Positions 62,028 through 64,000 of a stretch of DNA of 64,000 bases are shown here, piece by piece. Origin of the DNA: Edwardsiella anguillarum (GTDB lineage Bacteria; Pseudomonadota; Gammaproteobacteria; Enterobacterales; Enterobacteriaceae). A program made the position numbers and the translations under genes. The notes beneath the pieces are model-generated. The model was given only the letters and a program-made list of their open reading frames with translations, made no database searches and had not been told where the DNA came from. Each line of letters begins with the position of its first letter. The first letter of the stretch is position 1. The stretch lies in NCBI RefSeq assembly GCF_008801815.1, contig NZ_VZOX01000004.1. One strand, given 5' to 3'.

Positions 62028-64000
62028 TTAGTCAAATTCCAGTTCCACCTGTTCACATCCCACCAGCGTGCGCAGATCGAGCAGCAGGCGATCCGTCGGC
62101 GTCACGCGCCAGGCTGCACCGAAACGAACCCGGGCCCGCGCATCCGCACGCTGATAATACAGGTGTACTGGGATCGTCCCCGAACGATGTGGTTCCAGCG
62201 CTTCACGGAGACGGTTTAAAAGCTGATCATCAATTTGCCTGTCAGTCAGCGAGATGGCAAGTCCACGTGCATATTTTTCACGGGCTTCGCTGATATCCAT
62301 TAACTCGCGGGCGATCATTTTAAGGCCGCCGCTGAAGTCATCAAAGCTGACCTGTCCGCTGGCGATCAGGATACGGTCTTTCTCCAGCAAATGCTGGTAT
62401 TTTTCCAGCGCATCGGTGAACAGCATCACCTCCAGACGGCCGGATCGATCGTCGAGGGTACACATTCCGATGCGGTTACCGCGCTTGGTCGTCATCACCC
62501 GGGCCCCCAGCACCAGCCCCACGGCGGTGGTCATCTTACCACGATCCGTCGGATGCATATCCTTCAGACGGCCACCGCCGGCATAGCGTTCGATCTCTTT
62601 CAGATACTGGGTGATCGGATGGCCGGTCAGGTACAGCCCCAGGGTCTCGCGCTCGCCGTCCAGCACCATCTGGGCTGGCCAGGGCGGCACGCTGCCATAG
62701 GATTGCTCTACCTGCTCCGGCTCTTCCGCCAGCACACCAAACATGTCCGCCTGTCCGATGGCCTCGGCGCGGGCGTGCTGCTCGGCGGCCTTCAGCGCAT
62801 CGCTCAGCGAGCTCATCAGCGCCGCGCGGTGCGGCCCCAGGCGATCGAAGGCGCCGGACATGATCAGCTTCTCCATCATCCGACGGTTCAGCTTCTTGGT
62901 ATCGGTGCGGGCGCACAGATCAAACAGATCCTTAAAATAGCCCTGTTCGCCGCTGTTGCGCGCCTCGATGATCGCCTCGATTGGCCCTTCCCCGACCCCT
63001 TTGATGGCGCCGATACCGTAGACGATCTCGCCCTCATCGTTGACGTGGAAGTGATACTGCCCGCTGTTGATGTCCGGCGGCAGGATCTTCAGCCCCATCC
63101 GCCAGCACTCATCCACCAGCCCGACCACCTTCTCGGTGTTATCCATATCGGCGGTCATCACCGCCGCCATAAACTCGGCCGGATAGTGGGTTTTCAGCCA
63201 CAGCGTCTGGTAAGAGACCAGCGCATAGGCGGCGGAGTGCGACTTGTTAAAGCCATAGCCGGCGAACTTCTCCACCAGGTCGAAGATGTGCATCGCCAGT
63301 TCGCCGTTGACGCCGTTGTTCCTGGCGCCCTCTTCAAACACCGAGCGCTGCTTGGCCATCTCCTCGGGCTTTTTCTTACCCATCGCACGGCGCAGCAGGT
63401 CGGCGCCGCCCAGCGAGTAGCCGGCCAGCACCTGGGCTATCTGCATCACCTGTTCCTGATACAGGATCACGCCGTAGGTCGGCTCCAGCACCGGCTTCAA
63501 ACTCTCATGCTGCCACTCACGGTCCGGGTAGGAGAGCTCTTCGCGCCCGTGCTTACGGTCGATAAAGTTATCGACCATCCCCGACTGCAGCGGGCCGGGG
63601 CGGAACAGCGCCACCAGCGCGATCATATCTTCGAAGCAGTCCGGCTTTAGACGCTTGATCAGATCCTTCATCCCGCGCGATTCCAGCTGGAATACCGCCG
63701 TGGTCTCCGCGCGCTGCAGGATATCGAAGCTCTTCTGATCGTCGAGCGGAATGGCGGCGATATCCACCGGCTCCAGCCCCTGGCGCGCACGGCGGGCGTT
63801 GATCATCTCCAGCGCCCAGTTGATGATGGTCAGGGTACGCAGGCCCAGGAAGTCAAACTTCACCAGCCCGGCGTACTCCACGTCGCTCTTGTCGAACTGG
63901 GTGACCGGGTGATTCCCCTCGGCATCGCAGTACAGCGGCGCGAAGTCGGTGATCTTGGTCGGCGAGATCACCACCCCACCGGCGTGCTTACCGGCGTTGC
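62028..64000 (-). CDS. dnaE: DNA polymerase III alpha subunit, C-terminal part
   Basis: About 657 residues of the C-terminal half of the replicative polymerase; the reading frame runs off the right edge. Visible parts are the palm/fingers end (FRPGPLQSGMVDNFIDRKHG, YQEQVMQIAQVLAGYSLGGADLLRRAMGKKK, GYGFNKSHSAAYALVSYQTL), the helix-hairpin-helix region and an OB fold (LEVMLFTDALEKYQHLL). A clamp-binding QADMFG lies near the end of the polymerase part. It is upstream of accA in the conserved dnaE-accA pair. Confidence 0.97.
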   Translation of the reverse strand, partial: NAGKHAGGVVISPTKITDFAPLYCDAEGNHPVTQFDKSDVEYAGLVKFDFLGLRTLTIINWALEMINARRARQGLEPVDIAAIPLDDQKSFDILQRAETTAVFQLESRGMKDLIKRLKPDCFEDMIALVALFRPGPLQSGMVDNFIDRKHGREELSYPDREWQHESLKPVLEPTYGVILYQEQVMQIAQVLAGYSLGGADLLRRAMGKKKPEEMAKQRSVFEEGARNNGVNGELAMHIFDLVEKFAGYGFNKSHSAAYALVSYQTLWLKTHYPAEFMAAVMTADMDNTEKVVGLVDECWRMGLKILPPDINSGQYHFHVNDEGEIVYGIGAIKGVGEGPIEAIIEARNSGEQGYFKDLFDLCARTDTKKLNRRMMEKLIMSGAFDRLGPHRAALMSSLSDALKAAEQHARAEAIGQADMFGVLAEEPEQVEQSYGSVPPWPAQMVLDGERETLGLYLTGHPITQYLKEIERYAGGGRLKDMHPTDRGKMTTAVGLVLGARVMTTKRGNRIGMCTLDDRSGRLEVMLFTDALEKYQHLLEKDRILIASGQVSFDDFSGGLKMIARELMDISEAREKYARGLAISLTDRQIDDQLLNRLREALEPHRSGTIPVHLYYQRADARARVRFGAAWRVTPTDRLLLDLRTLVGCEQVELEFD

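Noticed and set aside
62391..63650. 419-codon plus-strand frame opposite dnaE
   Set aside because: Antisense shadow of dnaE.

Overview
The window looks like a chromosome segment of an Enterobacterales bacterium, most likely Edwardsiella or a close Hafniaceae relative. The basis is GC-rich core genes, enterobacterial proteins of standard length (ProBA, Crl, FrsA, Gpt, PepD, DinB, GmhA, GlnB, PurL, TadA, TilS, AccA, DnaE) and E. coli-like gene neighbourhoods joined in a different order. The genus is inferred from memory of the families, not from a database search.

Region 1 (1-10650) is an accessory island at the 3' end of a tRNA-Thr(CGT) gene, the thrW position next to proA. Its left part is visibly AT-richer and carries a three-gene minus-strand operon: a UvrD-like SF1 helicase, a DrmA-like SF2 helicase and a DrmB-like DUF1998 protein. 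DrmA and DrmB are the core of DISARM anti-phage defence, but no methyltransferase and no DrmC phospholipase-D protein are visible here. This is the best candidate for an undescribed system in the window. Then come about 0.9 kb of gene remnants, a small ORF, and a LexA-controlled umuDC operon whose umuC carries a frameshift. A tandem 12-bp repeat and a terminator hairpin sit between umuC and the tRNA. No integrase is visible, so the island probably continues left of the window.

Region 2 (10651-32350) matches the E. coli thrW-proA-proB-crl-frsA-gpt-pepD ... dinB ... yafK-yafJ-gmhA neighbourhood. phoE is absent. Blc, a DcuC-type carrier and PepT, and then a group II PLP-dependent decarboxylase with two tandem GadC-like antiporters and ApbE, are added.

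Region 3 (32600-48840) matches the E. coli glnB / glrR-qseG-glrK / purL-mltF-tadA / pgpC-yfhH-yfhL neighbourhood. nadE lies beside glnB, and pspE and an iron-dependent alcohol dehydrogenase are inserted.

Region 4 (48858-64000) matches the E. coli nlpE-arfB-yaeQ-yaeP-rof-tilS-yaeR-accA-dnaE neighbourhood. The inducible lysine-decarboxylase locus cadC-cadB-cadA-dtpC lies between yaeR and tilS, in the interval where E. coli has ldcC (on the other side of yaeR). dnaE runs off the right edge.

Functional themes: two decarboxylase/antiporter modules that probably give acid resistance, two SOS-regulated translesion polymerases (dinB and the damaged umuDC), nitrogen and amino-acid metabolism (glnB, nadE, proBA, peptidases), and phage-defence candidates in the island.
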